A stretch of DNA of 64,000 bases from Metridium senile (GCA_949775045.1 OX459098.1:17009281-17073280), one strand, 5' to 3'; counted from the stretch's first letter, positions 1 through 12,729 are shown. Numbers and translations are program-made. The notes: generated from the letters alone by a model not told the origin.

Positions 1-74
1 GCTGAAGCGTTATGTGGTTCGATCAATGAGTCAAGAAAATTTGGGAATCGTTTATAAGTTTTGAGGTAGAATGT

Positions 75-731
75 ATGTTTCGAGATGAATCCACAGAAGG
101 AGCAAGTTTAGTGTACCAAGAAGCTTTGGGTTTTGTGAAAGCTTATGGTTATCTTCACCAATTGAGTCAATGTGACGATGCTGGGTTGATGGACAATAAT
201 GTTACACGTGATGTGCACAAGATACTGATGAATCATCGTAGTCATATATGTACAGTGGGAAAGTACAGTGATAAAATTCGAGTGGTAGAGTTTGAGGGAG
301 AAATTCATTTTTATTCTAATCCCTCTAATATGGAAGAAAAAATGCAGATGTTCAATGATAAATATAACCGGCGCTGGTTGACTGTGAAATGCCTTAAAAC
401 AATAAACAAAATGAAAACTGTAGAAGAAGTACTTCAGCTAACAGCATGGTTTATATATGAGTTTTTACAACTCCACCCTTTTGGCGATGGTAATGGAAGA
501 ACAGTTCGACTTTTATACACTTACATCATGTAATCGTTTGGTTTTCCATTTCAAATATGTCCGTTGTGGTGTAACAAGGAGGATTCAACAGAAAACAATC
601 ACTACAAGTGGTGTCAGATTCTAAGAAATGTACGATTGACTAAAAATGTAGTGGAACTAGAACAGTGTATGATATATTCCTTGAAAATGTCCTGTAAAGA
701 ATATAACTTACTTAACGAAATAATGAATTAA
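75..731 (+). pseudogene. Fic-domain protein, broken by one in-frame stop
   Basis: The frame opens at ATG 75 and reads 152 codons to a TAA at 531-533. The same frame then stays open for 65 more codons to a TAA at 729-731. The first part carries the Fic active-site motif HPFGDGNGR near residues 134-142, with upstream sequence typical of the family (a TGxY-like stretch and a YxxP segment near residues 79-83). Fic enzymes transfer AMP or another nucleotide phosphate to target proteins; the His is catalytic and the Asn/Arg bind phosphate. The residues after the stop continue the expected Fic helix (SFGFPF...). I therefore read one broken gene of about 217 codons rather than a short intact one. The inhibitory N-terminal helix is not visible, and an upstream exon could lie outside the window. 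Alternatives are a sequencing error at the stop or an intron end near 531. The domain is certain; the pseudogene status is likely. Confidence 0.75.
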
Positions 732-769
732 AATAGAGAGATTCGTTTCAGTGATTTATAAAATATAAT

Positions 770-975
770 CGTCACTGTCTATTGTACTCATAAAATTCAC
801 CATTACGTCACAGTCTATTGTACTCATGACATTCACTATTGTACTCATGAAATTCACAGTCTATTGTACTCATGGATTTCACCATTGTACTCATGAAATT
901 CACCATTACGTCACAGTCTATTGTACTCATGATTTACTCATGGATTACTCATTACTCATGGATTACTCATTAAAA
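770..975. repeat. Irregular minisatellite built on TATTGTACTCATGA
   Basis: Imperfect tandem copies of short blocks reading tattgtactcatga, aattcaccatt and acgtcacagtc follow the Fic fragment. The final part shortens to repeats of ttactcatgga. An ORF across it is only the read-through of the repeat. Confidence 0.7.
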
Positions 976-1383
976 ATTGCAGGAGCGTGCGGCCCCTATA
1001 ACACTACTCGCATTCAAATGATGAATTCATTTGAAATTTATAAAAGGCAAACAATATTAAAACACGCACATCGTCCTATAGATTATAGAAGTACAGAAAG
1101 GAATTATTGGCATACATCTAAAAACAAATAATCGAGGTGCTTACAATCATCACATTCGTCAAGAACATGGAGATTATTGTTGAGATTATATGGGTATACA
1201 TCTAAAAAAACGAATAATCGAGGTGCTTACAATCATTACAGTCGTCAAAAAAATGGAGGTTATTGTTGAGAACGCAGGACATTGTAAGACTGAGAACATG
1301 ACACTAAAAAGAGCTAAAAATTAACTTGTCTAAAACAACTTAATAAATAATCATCTTATAAGACGCGTAAAGACGGGTCAAAA

Positions 1384-1504
<121 letters not shown>

Positions 1505-1544
1505 CAGGGGTGGATCTTAGGGGTGTAACTAGGTTAGGAGTGTA

Positions 1545-1770
1545 ACTGGGTTAGTGCTATCCCTATAACTGTTCATAGTATAACAGGCTGTCATTATCAT
1601 CATATCTATGTAGTTACTCCTGGGTTAGTGCTATCCCTATGACCGTTCATAGTATGACAGGCTATCACTATCATCATATCTATGTAGTTACTCCTGGGTT
1701 AGTGCTATCCCACCCACTACAACAGATAATAGTATGACAGGCTGACACTATCATAAAACCTAAATAATAT
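1545..1770. repeat. 74-bp satellite, short array (about 3 units)
   Basis: About three units of the same repeat that forms the long arrays at 23.8 and 44.3-47.5 kb (ctgggttagtgctatccctat...). This is the shortest of the three arrays. Confidence 0.85.
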
Positions 1771-4077
1771 AATAATAATAATAATATATTTGTATTTATA
1801 TGGTACCTATTCCATATAGATGTACTCATATTCATATATATAATGTATATACCTATGGAGTTAATCCTGATCAACCAGTAATAACTATAGCATTTTTTTA
1901 TTGATTAATCGTATTTTACAAAAACTGTTAACACAATAGTTGTACTTTAATTTTTAACCCTTTATAAACAATCGAAAGAATAGCACATTTATCTAATAAA
2001 GCTAGACTAAGTCTTGTAAAAATGCTTTACAATAATAATATAATAGTATTAGTTCATATCAAAACGCAGAGTTAGTTTGTCAACCATAGTCTATGGAAAA
2101 ATGAATTTGAAATAAATGTTTTAGTATATCTAAATGGCACAAGCAAACAAACAATAAAATATAAACTTTACAAAGTCTATCTACATAATATATAATACAT
2201 GTTGACAAGACATGAAGGAATCAGTCTTGTATAAAACTTATTTCAAATGCTTTAAATACAACTGAAGTTTTAAACTGTAAAAATGTCAACAACATATTAC
2301 TGTATTAAAGTGAATAAAAAACTAGAGTTGAGCCTTAAGAGTGACTGTCAGTAAGAACCAGACAAATTCGAAATATCGTGGCAAAAGTCGATTCATCGAT
2401 TTTGTTCATATTTTGCAGTTCGATACCCTATCATGTTATAAGAACTCCTGTGAACTTAGTTTTTAAAAATTTGTTTTCGTTTGGGAGAAATTTGAATTAT
2501 TGTGCGAGAAGGCAATTATGCTAATTCGACGACTCTGTAATAGAGACCACTCGGCGATCTCGTGCACAAAATGCAAACAATATTTAACCTTTATAACCTA
2601 ATAATCTTTAAATATGGTATCTCTATATGCCTCATAGCGTATTTCAGACTTGTAGCTCTAACGATGAATTTTTGTCAGAATTTTGTTCAGGACACAGTTT
2701 TCATGAGCTAAAAAATACCCTCAAAACAGCCGCGAATTAAACTATGTTCGATATAACGGAATAGTTTGATATTCACTGTGTGTGAAGTTAAGATAATTTC
2801 TTAAAATACTGCCGAAAAACATTGCTAGGTTTTTATGTTTTGAAGTTGTTACAGTCGATCTAAGTTGCCTAAAATGGCTGTTTTTTACGATCATTTTTGC
2901 ATAATTAGCAACGATAATGAGCGTCAAAACAATAATACTATTTGCAACAATCTTGTATAAACCGTATTTAACATCAGCAATGAGTCAATTTGTATTCCTT
3001 ATTGTAGTTAGAGCAATATTTATTCCAACTCGATGTAAATCATGCTTGATTTTCGGGGTTTTGATCGTTACCAAGGAAGCATTGCGTGACAACTGGTAAG
3101 ATAATTATCATTCTCACGTGTACAAAGTGCTTGGCAGTATTCTAGCTAATACGTCTAATACCGGTAATGTAATATTTTGATTTCGTATTCTACACATTTG
3201 CTATAGCTGCCATGATTATAAAGTGCTTACATCCAGAAAGCATTCATGTATGTATAAAAGCAGCTCTAATAATTAGAAAATTGTGTTCGTAAATCAAAAG
3301 AACAGTAAATCTCCTATAGACCCTTTCATAAGTCCCTTAGTGTTGTGTTTTCCGTCGTTGACGTCAAACTTAATATTATTTTTGTTGAAATTTGTACAAT
3401 ATTCAAGAGATTGAGTGGTATCTCTTTTAAACGGTCTTAGGGACTTTTCAAAGTGGCCGCTTAATAGATGTTGGCCGATGAATAAAGGTCCGGCATAAAT
3501 CTACATATCAAGGATTGAAATGGCAGGGTACGTTACTTATCGGTTTTTTTAATAAATCTGTGTCTTTTAAATAAAAGAAAATACATTAATTTTGAGCATT
3601 GCAGTTTAGACTTTCTCAAAGTCCGGGTTTTTTTTCGTATTGGTATCTCTCGTTTATCTACTCGCGACTCGTCAAAATAAAGAGTATTTAGTGAGGAAGA
3701 ACGCCTAATAGTATAGAGGGTGACGCTTAATATAGGTACCACTGTTACAGAAATAACTTCAAAGGCGGGTCACGGCAGAAAAAGCAACACTTACCCTACT
3801 CCCGTGTGTCAAACAAAAACGATCATTTTTATTTTGTCGGAACGGTTATAGTTGCCTTGTTTGCGTAACGGTGATAGCAAAGGAACTATGTTTAATTCGT
3901 TTCTATTGACACCACACTGTCCATTGGATAGAGACTTAAATGAACAACAAGTTTACATGTTGTCCTTGTTGTTTTTCAGTCTAGCTTAGGCTCTGAACAT
4001 GATTTATTAATTATTGGCTATCAATCAAATTCAATACTGGGCACTATTTAATAATACATTAGAAGGGGTGTCTGTAT

Positions 4078-4205
4078 AACCCGGAACGTGCCCGGAACAC
4101 CCCGGAACACCCCGGAACACCCCGGAACACCCCGGAACACCCCGGAACACCCCGGAACACCCCGGAACACCCCCGGAACACCCCCGGAACACCCCGGAAC
4201 ACCCC
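4078..4205. repeat. Subterminal tandem decamer array CCCGGAACAC
   Basis: About a dozen head-to-tail copies of a 10-11-bp unit (ccccggaacac) directly inside the left terminus of the nested element. The mirror array lies at 10283-10375. Confidence 0.95.
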
Positions 4206-4584
4206 AGAAAAGTAAATATTTATAAAATTAAAAAAGAAAAAAGGGAAAAAAGAAAGAGAAAGAAAAAAATGAAAAAAATGAAAAAAAATTGAGATTTTTC
4301 ACGTTGTAGTTTTGCAGAAAAAAAATATATATACAGCTCTGCACATTTTCACGTAACTATTGTATCTCATAATTAGGTCTATTGTTATATGCCGTTTTCG
4401 ACGTCGTTGCCGTAGTGGTTACTTAAACTCCCTACTATTGTAGTTATCCCGCGTTCATTAGGCTAACGGTCTTAGAATACGGTCGTATTCACAATGTATT
4501 TCGTCGAAAATAACATTTCACTGGACTGAAAACAAATGAGAGTTTGTGAATACTAAAACCACACTAAGTGCATGTTTACATGGA

Positions 4585-4680
4585 GATAGGGTGACCCTAG
4601 GGGTAGGGCCAATAGATAGCCGTCCTTTACATGCAAAGAGACGAGGTAGGGTGACCCTAGGGATAGGGTTAGCATCTCAG
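4585..4680. repeat. Subterminal palindromic AGGGTGACCCTAGGG motifs, left
   Basis: Two blocks of agggtgaccctagggrtaggg, each a near-palindrome around GGTGACC/CCTAGG and each preceded by a TTTACATG-like word. The matching block on the right end (9680-9890) is expanded to about seven copies. Confidence 0.7.
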
Positions 4681-4707
4681 GTAAATAAACAACAAAATGG
4701 CGGTTAA

Positions 4708-7700
4708 GAGTCATACTCTGTAAGAGTCAGACCTAGGCCGGCCAGGTAGGATCACCGATTTGCCCCAAATTCAGCATGTAGACTTGTTTTGGTGCCCTAT
4801 AAACGAATCCAGTGGTTTGGGACGAAAAAAATTTTTTGTTCAAAAGTTAGGGGGGAGGGGTACTTTTGGGTCCTAAAACGATCGTCAAATAGCGCAAATC
4901 ATCGGTATGTTTGGCGATTCATATCACTACAAGCATAAAAGTTTTCGAAACATTTTAATATACCAAACAAAGTATATTGTTTCTTCTATCGAAAACAGCT
5001 TTCAAATTTAAAAAAGAATTGTTTTCAAGTATCTCACAGACTCCGAAAAGAAAGGAATATGGCGGCGTTGCTGACTAACCGAAAATTTAGGGTTTTTTGA
5101 TGGTCCAAAAATGGCCTTGGTATTTTAATTCAGAAGCTGTCCGTTATTTTGGGATAACTTCAATAATAGTTCTAAAGATTGCACAAATAAAAAATCTGGG
5201 CAAATTTAATGCGCGGCCTCACGATCACTCTGATTGTCAGTATTTCATCGATTTTCAATTAAAAATGCAAATTAGCCGTTGTTGGTTACTTGTGGTTTAT
5301 ATAATATGAATCGACTTTTTGAACAGTTTGTTCTTCCATACAGTACTTTTAGATTATACAAATCTCTTTACAATGAATACAATCTATTTGAGAACACTTT
5401 TTGACCGAAAAGCTAGTATTCAGACGTTTTGTTGGATATCGATAATTAGCATAATTAATGCTAAAATGTCGTGATCAACGGTGCGTATTAAACATTATTA
5501 TTTCGGCCGAGCATTTTTATACATACTCTATTAACTATGATACAGATTGCAAAGCATTTATAATTAAATTTTTTCATATCTTAAATATCTCAACTATGTA
5601 GTTTTCAAGCAAAAGCAGTGTTTCACAAATTCAAGAATTGTATAGAAATTCAGGCGCATTTGATCATATACCCATGTTAATTTGGGCCTAATAAGTAATA
5701 AATTATTATTATAATGAAATGAACACAAATACTTTTTAAACGTACTTTCAAAGAAAGCTGTAATAAGGACGGCACAGATATAATATAATATATTACACAA
5801 TCTCGAGGGGGAAAAATGTCCTGCACCAAAAAATTCCCCAACCCACCCCCATCAAATTTCTAATGGTCCGTGTCTAATTAAAGGTTTTTTTGTACAAAAA
5901 ATATGAAGTTACCATATTTGATAATTAACGTAATTGGTTACTGATATAAAATTAAAGCCGATGTGAAAATACATTTTCACAGACTAACCGGCGGGCTGTT
6001 ATTTAGTTGGTGAGAAATCCTCCGCTTTACTTGAAAATGTTTTTGTATTACATTAATATGAATTGAGCTGATTGCTATAGTTTATTATGAAATAGTCAAA
6101 TCTCTTTAAAATACTATACTTCATGAACTTTAATTTGTCTGTATATGGCAACTTGCGTATTCGGATAGCTAGTGACAGATCCTTGCAGTAAGATTGGCAA
6201 GAACGAAGAATGCACATTACTGCATGCATAGTTATAATAAAGATGTAAGAAGACATCTGCGCAACTGCAATATTGCTGACAACCATATAAATACTGAAGT
6301 AGTTTTAATCTTTGCCAAGATCAGGCAAATAGTAAGACTTTCATGTCTTCTTGGATAAGTATGTTAACCCGGAGGTATAGGTCCCTTCTCTCCACACACC
6401 AAACACATTGTACAGGAGGGATGTATATAAAAGAACCCATACAACTATTTGACTAAGAGAAGGGCACTGAGCTCATGGCGGTGTGGGCTTACAATTCTAG
6501 CATTTAGATCCGCTTTGCGGTAGCAATGTCAACTGAAAGGTTGCTATAGTAAATGAGACCTCGTACTTAAATACAGCCACTAACAACCCCATGCATGGGC
6601 TTTGCCGAGTGCTTGGACTACATAGACGAAGAGTCCTTTTATAACAAACAGCACTATATTCAAGAGGAACAAACTTCTTTTGTTTATATACAGTTAATAT
6701 ATGTGTGTGTATATAATTGGAGGTATATTCTAGGTTTAAGAATACAGCTGATATATAATTATAATGACTGATGACATTTCCCTTTTTTGGTAAAAAAAAT
6801 TCCAGTGTATTTCTTCATCAATTCGTAATCGTCAAAATTGTATGTAGCCTGATTTTCAGAACGGGCATGGGTAGTTTGGGGAAAAAGTGATAGCGTAGGA
6901 TCCAGGCCCGCTCTGAAAATAAGGCTAAATTGTATGTTGTGTACTGTATATCTCATTTTTGTAATGTATTTTAGTTATAGTTGATATTTGAATAAACAAT
7001 TATCCGGGGTAGTGTAGACTGGCCTGTGGTTTCTAATTACACTCATCAGAAGAAAAAAGAATGGAAAATTCAAGAAATATCTAGAATAGCGCAAAAGAAT
7101 GATCACGCAGTATTAATTCACAAGTGGAAAAAGTGACCAGCAACCGCAGCCACTCAGCAGATATGGAAACCACTTAGTTCAGCAGTCACAGTTAGTGCAA
7201 CAGCAAACCACTCATACTCTAGACGTGCTTACATCTAGATACAGATGATGGAAGTTATTCTACAGGTTAAATAATCAGAAGTTTATCGATCCTTTCTATA
7301 TACGAATCACGGCTTTGTTTGAAACGCCTGCTACTATGCCAGGGACACCTTATATGCCCTTGTACCATATTTCAGTTTTGAGATACAGGATCCCTGTGGT
7401 GAGACATATTCTATATATTGATTTCCATCTTGTTACAACGTATTTGATTGGAAAATGAAAATATCTGTACAGAAACACTATTCTATTATAATATAATTGA
7501 AATACTTCTATTATTTCATATTTGACAAAATTAAACAGCTTGAACATATTTTTCCAATTGCGGGGTCCCTGTGGTGAGATGATGAAATCAAAGGATGTTC
7601 CACTAAAGGGATTTTTTGGGATTTTTAGCATATTGTTTAGGACACTTATCCTAACATAATTATAGAGAGAAAAGTTATATTGCAATTTGTTTGGACTCAA

Positions 7701-8686
7701 ACCACAGATTCACTGGACTATAAGACGTATTAGTTATTAAAGTTCGTAGTACTTAAAATACGTATTAAAGCTTCACTCATTGATTTAATTCATGATATTG
7801 TGGAACACTGCTCTTGCTACATAGTTTAGAAATGTTAGATCTGAAAACGTTTAAAGTCATTGCTATCTGTATCTATAAAAATATCAATGTTTAATACGCA
7901 CCGTTGATCACGACATTTTAGCATTAATTATGCTAATTTTCAATATCCAACAAAACGTCTGAATACTAACTTTTCGGTCAAAAAAATGTTCTCAAATAGA
8001 TTGTATTCATTGTAAAGAGCTTTGTATAATCTAAAAGTACTGTATGGAAGAACAAACTGCTCAAAAAGTCGATTCATATTATATAAACCACAAGTAACCA
8101 ACAACGGCTAATTTGCATTTTTAATTGAAAATCGATGAAATATCTGACAATCAGAGTGATCGTGAGACCGCGCATTAAATTTGCCCAGATTTTTTATTTG
8201 TGCAATCTTTAGAACTATTATTGAAGTTATCCCAAAATAACGGACAGCTTCTGAATTAAAATACCAAGGCCATTTTTGGACCATCAAAAAACCCTAAATT
8301 TTCGGTTAGTCAGCAACGCCGCCATATTCCTTTCTTTTCGGAGTCTGTGAGATACTTGAAAACAATTCTTTTTTAAATTTGAAAGCTGTTTTAGATAGAA
8401 GAAATAATATACTTTGTTTGATATATTAAAATGTTTTGAAAACTTTTATGCTTGTAGTAATATGAATCGCCAAACATACCGAAGATTTGCGCTATTTGAC
8501 GATCGTTTTAGGACCCAAAAGTACCCCTCCCCCCTAACTTTTGAACAAAAAAATTTTTTTCGTCCCAAACCACTGGATTCGTTTATAGGGCACCAAAACA
8601 AGTCTACATGCTGAATTTTGGGCAAATCGGTGATCCAACCTGGCCACGACTTCTTGATTTGGTCTGATTCTTACAGACTACCACTC
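4708..8686. mobile_element. TTAA-flanked DNA element 2 with ~795-bp inverted arms
   Basis: TTAA at 4704-4707 and 8687-8690. The ends are GAGTCATACTCTGTAAGAGT and, inverted, GAGTGGTAGTCTGTAAGAAT. The arms run 4708-5496 and 7886-8686 and are very similar. The end sequence resembles that of TTAA element 1 (GAGT....CTGTMAGAAYCAGAC), so both belong to one superfamily. The middle (5497-7885) has no recognisable gene; 6340-6700 looks like a decayed SINE tail (ccggaggt...aaagaaccca...). It is the third level of the nest. Confidence 0.8.
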
Positions 8687-8699
8687 TTAAACGTTCTAT

Positions 8700-9110
8700 T
8701 TGAGAGACGTGATGGTCTAGTGGTCAGGGGACCGAATTCCGGGCCTAATGGTCTAGGTTCGATTCCCGGCCCGGGCGATTACATTGTGTCCTTGGGCAAG
8801 ACACTCTACTCTCTCAGTGCCTCGTCTTCTCGGATAAGGACGTAAAGCCGGAGGTCTGGTCTGCCTACACTCTAATCCTATATAAGGTGGACGTTAAAGA
8901 TCCTGTTGTGCTATGTTCGCAAAGGGTAGGGGATTGTCTCCCGGTACAACAGTTAGGTCTCGGAGGCATTCACTAACCATACTCATGATTGTAAGCTGCT
9001 GGTTCACAGCAGTCCGATAAGTCCTCCACATACTGTAAAGCGCTATGTGCTTTGTAATAGCGCTATATAAATAAGTATATATTATATTATTATTATTATA
9101 TTATTTTCGC
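8700..9110 (+). mobile_element. tRNA-derived SINE
   Basis: The head (about 8705-8775) has RNA polymerase III promoter boxes: A box tggtctagtggtc and B box ggttcgattcc. The body follows (ccggaggtctggtct..., ggacgttaaagatcc) and the 3' tail is tgtaatagcgctatataaataagta followed by TTA repeats. This is a retroposed SINE, not a functional tRNA, because the acceptor stem does not pair. It lies inside the nested element, just after TTAA element 2. Confidence 0.85.
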
Positions 9111-9217
9111 TGTAAACTCTATATTCTTGTCTTTAGTATCCTTGGCTGTGGGATTTCAATGCTGTGGCTTATTATTATTATCAATGTTTATAGCTCAAAC
9201 GGCATCCCCAAGAGCGA

Positions 9218-9489
9218 ATTATACACCTAATCCAAAAAACGTTGTCTGGTCCGCCGCACAGACCTCGCGCCAAGACTGTGAAAGATATTGGTTATATCTA
9301 ATCAGTAATTAATTTATTTGCATGTTCACACTCTAGTGTGGTACTTTTTTCAACGAAATAGTGTTGTGCCTACATCTATTTTCTTGTTTTATCACTCTCA
9401 TCAAAAGATTCACTGTGTTTTCCTTCACGGTCTTGGCGCGAGGACTGTGCGGCGGACCCGACAACGTTTTTTGGATTAGGTGTATATCA
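9218..9489. repeat. ~62-bp inverted repeat with ~145-bp spacer
   Basis: The arms at 9218-9282 and 9427-9489 are near-perfect reverse complements (attatacacctaatccaaaa and its mirror, with tggcgcgag). No target duplication is evident. It may be the ends of an old MITE inside the nested element. Confidence 0.7.
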
Positions 9490-9679
9490 AGCCGACAACC
9501 AGTACAGTATTGCGTAAGCGAGACTACGTGTTTGACTACTTTGAGCGATATTTGTGATGTTTGGAGCGTTCGTTGTCACAGGATCTCTAACATTTTATCC
9601 TTTTCCATTAGTTTTATCACTTTAATGCTCATTTACGATTACTTTTAACTGGAATCTTCGTAAATACTCGCCAGAACGA

Positions 9680-9890
9680 TATAGCCCTCCCCCTAGGGTC
9701 ACCCTACCTTGAGCGTTTACATGCAAAAAGCTGGCCCTCCTAGGAGGGTCACCCTACCTAGCTGATAGGGTAACACTACCCCTAGGGTCACCCTACCTGA
9801 CATGTAAACACAACCATGGAATACAATAGAGTAGGGTGACCCTAGGGGTAGGGTGACCCTCCTAGGAGGGTGACCCTATCTCCATGTAAA
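9680..9890. repeat. Subterminal AGGGTGACCCTAGGG palindrome array, right
   Basis: About seven blocks of cctagggtcaccctacc in both orientations with CCTAGG and GGTGACC palindromes. This is the expanded counterpart of 4585-4680 and suggests binding sites near the element end. Confidence 0.7.
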
Positions 9891-10282
9891 CAGACCCTTA
9901 GTGCACAGTACGGAACTTCATTACGTGCTAATGCAAACAACTCTGATTTGTTTTCAGTCCAGTGAAATGTCATTTTCGACGAAATACATTGTGAATACGA
10001 CCGTAATCTAAGACCGTTAGCTAATGAACGCGGGATAACTACAATAGTAGGGAGTTTAAGTAACCAATTCGGAAACGACTTCGAAAACGGCATATAACAA
10101 TAGACCTAATTATGAGATACAATAGTTACGTGAAAATGTGCAGAGCTGAAAAGATATTTATTCTGCAAAACTACAACGTGAAAAATCTCATTTTTTTTCC
10201 TTTTTGTTTTCCTTTTTTTTCTTTCTCTTTTTCTTTCTTTTCTTTTTTCCCTTTTTTCTTTTTTTAATTTTATAAATATTAA

Positions 10283-10375
10283 CTTCTCTGGGGTGTTCCG
10301 GGGTGTTCCGGGAGTGTTCCGGGGGTGTTCCGGGGTGTTCCGGGGTGTTCCGGGTGTTCCGGGCACGTTCCGGGT
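10283..10375. repeat. Subterminal tandem decamer array, right (GTGTTCCGGG)
   Basis: Reverse-complement partner of the array at 4078-4205, directly inside the right terminus of the nested element. Confidence 0.95.
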
Positions 10376-11382
10376 TTTACAGACACCCCATTAGAAGTAC
10401 TGTATTATTTGTTTATATAAGCATCGCATTATGTGACAAGTTGCTAAAATAAACTCGAACCTGTGTTTCGTTTCTTACAAAAGATATAAAATAAAACATT
10501 TATACTGGAGTCTCATTATATAATATTTTTTATGACTTCTATCAGATTCATTTTAGTATTTCAAAGGGCAGTTTCTAAAAGTCTTGCCATATCTATTTTT
10601 AGTAACACTCGCACGCGGATATAATTGGCTTTGTATAAACAAAACGTATAAACAAAACGATCAAAACCCCGAAAATCAAGCATGATTTAGATCGAGTTGG
10701 AATAAATATTGCTCTTAACTACAATAAGGAATACAAATTGACTCATTGCTGATGTTAAAGACGGTTTATACAAGATTGTTGCAAATAGTATTATTGTTTT
10801 GACGCTCATTATCGTTGCTAATTATGCAAAAATGATCGTAAAAAACAGCCATTTTAGGCAACTTAGATCGACTGTAACAACTTCAAAACATAAAAACCTA
10901 GCAATGTTTTTCGGCAGTATTTTAAGAAATTATCTTAACTTCACACACAGTGAATATCAAACTATTCCGTTATATCGAACATAGTTTAATTCGCGGCTGT
11001 TTTGAGGGTATTTTTTAGCTCATGAAAACTGTGTCCTGAACAAAATTCTGACAAAAATTCATCGTTAGAGCTACAAGTCTGAAATACGCTATGAGGCATA
11101 TAGAGATACCATATTTAAAGATTATTAGGTTATAAAGGTTAAATATTGTTTGTATTTTGTGCACGAGATCGCCGAGTGGTCTCTATTTCAGAGTCGTCGA
11201 ATTAGCATATTTGCCTTCTCGCATAATAATTCAAATTTCTCCCAAACGAAAACAAATTTTTAAAAACTAAGTTCACAGGAGTTCTTATAACATGATAGGG
11301 TATCGAACTGCAAAATATGAACAAAATCGATGAATCGACTTTTGCCACGACATGTCTGGTTCTTACTGACAGTCACTCTTAA

Positions 11383-12000
11383 TTGTGGTCATAAATGTAT
11401 ACATTGCTTATTCCTTTGTGATCTGAAGTGGTGTGATGCTTGAGTTACAAAGGGATCTAGCTTTGACAAACTACAATTTGCCATCCAGAATTGAGATGAG
11501 CATATATAGTCCTGCAAAGGAGTCGGGGACTTTTACACCGGATGCAACAATAGCGTATCGTCCTTTTCATAGTTCCTCTATAAAAATCATAAATAGAAAG
11601 AGCACCATAATATTAGTATCAATGCAAAATATCAGATGGAAGGAAAGACCGAAATGGTGGATGGGACATTGTATATAATCATACGATTCTTTGCGAGGCT
11701 TCTTACAGGTGCTCGTCTGGTCAACTTTAAACAGCCATAATTCTTATATGCAAAGATTCTAGCTTTGAAATTTAACTCATGCACTGACGTAGTTGCTAAA
11801 TGAAGAGTAAATTTTTTGATAGTGAAGCTAAGTGTGTATACAAAACGTGGGTGAATAAGTTCGTAGATTTTGAATTATTGAAGGCGCAATTGTTTAGACT
11901 GATTGCAGTAATTATCGACCAATATCCCTGCTCTGAGACTCTATACTTCTAGGCATACTGCTACATATTAGTACTGTGTAGGCCATTTTAAAAGTTTAGA
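11383..12000 (+). mobile_element. Satellite-bearing repeat, copy A, right part
   Basis: It resumes the sequence broken at 2338: 11383-11690 matches 25905-26290, and 11850-11960 matches 26330-26450. An 81-codon ORF here is not conserved in copy B and is not called. Confidence 0.65.
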
Positions 12001-12178
12001 TTGAGAACAAAAACAGGAAAAGACAGCGATGTCATTATTTCGTCGCTATGATAAATACGATATTAGCAAAAAAATACACCCCTAATTTCAATCTTTATGT
12101 AGCAACTGGGCAAAATGTCAAAGCTGTTGGTGTTTGCATATAAGATCTACAGCCGTTTAAAGTTGACCGTTCGAGCAC
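11709..12178. mobile_element. Inverted-repeat element with related fragment at 15.9-16.1 kb
   Basis: The ends are gtgctcg..ggtcaactttaaac..cttatatgcaaa (11709-11754) and the reverse complement (12134-12178). The stretch 11985-12185 is repeated at 15890-16115 in intron 1 of the first PAN gene. It overlaps the edge of copy A, so the exact limits are uncertain. Confidence 0.55.
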
Positions 12179-12425
12179 TTGAAAAACTGTAGGGAACCTA
12201 GTCCTTAGTTTTAGACATACTAAGTTATCTTCATAAGAACTAGAGCTCGATTGCATTAAACCCAATTGTTATTGAATTACTAGCAGTAATCTACTAATGC
12301 GAAAGAATACATTTACTTAGATATTAAAATAGTGACGCTGCATCGAGTATAATAAATGAGCTGTCCAAATTCTATTGTTAATTCAATTCCAGTCATCCAA
12401 GAAATTCAATATCGTCTATATGTTA

Positions 12426-12696
12426 GCGTGCTGTGCAGACTCTTTTTTTTGCGCTCAAAATATTCGCCAAAAAAGTAGACTCGACTCAGAAATTTGCGGT
12501 GTTGCGATTTTCAATCCAACAAAAATGTTTGCTTAGCTTATTGGTTATCATCGGTCTAAAAGGTCTATATGCTATTTTTACCTTTCACTGTAGCTTACTG
12601 CTGTAGTTTCAGTTTTCTAGTAATTCAAAATTGCATTAAAAGCCATGTACTTGAATTTACTTTTTCATGACTTAAAAAAATTGCGGTGACAGTGTT

Positions 12697-12729
<33 letters not shown>

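Larger units (their letters stand above)
4066..10389. mobile_element. Nested DNA element with 7-8-bp target duplication
   Basis: Termini GGGTGTCTGTATAACCCGG and, inverted, GGGTGTCTGTAAAACCCGG are flanked on both sides by ATTAGAA(G) at 4058-4065 and 10390-10397. The arms carry inverted tandem decamers (4078-4205 and 10283-10375), a purine/pyrimidine-rich stretch, and matching subterminal sequence to about 4690 and back to about 9690. An 8-bp duplication suits hAT, P or Merlin superfamilies; which one is not decidable here because no transposase ORF remains. It lies inside TTAA element 1 and is itself interrupted by TTAA element 2 and a SINE. Confidence 0.8.
2339..11378. mobile_element. TTAA-flanked DNA element 1 with ~725-bp inverted arms
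   Basis: TTAA at 2335-2338 and 11379-11382 bounds the element; the intact site is seen in copies B and C of the host repeat (gagccTTAAtt in copy B). The ends are GAGTGACTGTCAGTAAGAAC and its reverse complement. The inverted arms run 2339-3069 and 10656-11378. An identical 61-codon chance ORF lies in both arms (2742-2927 minus, 10799-10984 plus), so the arms are nearly identical. TTAA duplication is typical of piggyBac and Kolobok elements; no transposase is visible. The region between the arms has been enlarged by a second nested element at 4066-10389. Sequence at 3070-4065 and 10398-10655 is internal to this element and holds no gene that I can see. Confidence 0.85.

Noticed and set aside
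2742..2927. 61-codon ORF identical to one at 10799-10984
   Set aside because: It lies in both inverted arms of TTAA element 1; identity reflects arm similarity, and the peptide shows no domain.
7350..7700. 116-codon minus-strand ORF inside TTAA element 2
   Set aside because: No transposase motif and AT-biased composition; could not be told from chance.
8705..8780. Functional tRNA gene
   Set aside because: A and B boxes are present but stems do not pair properly and a SINE body and tail follow.
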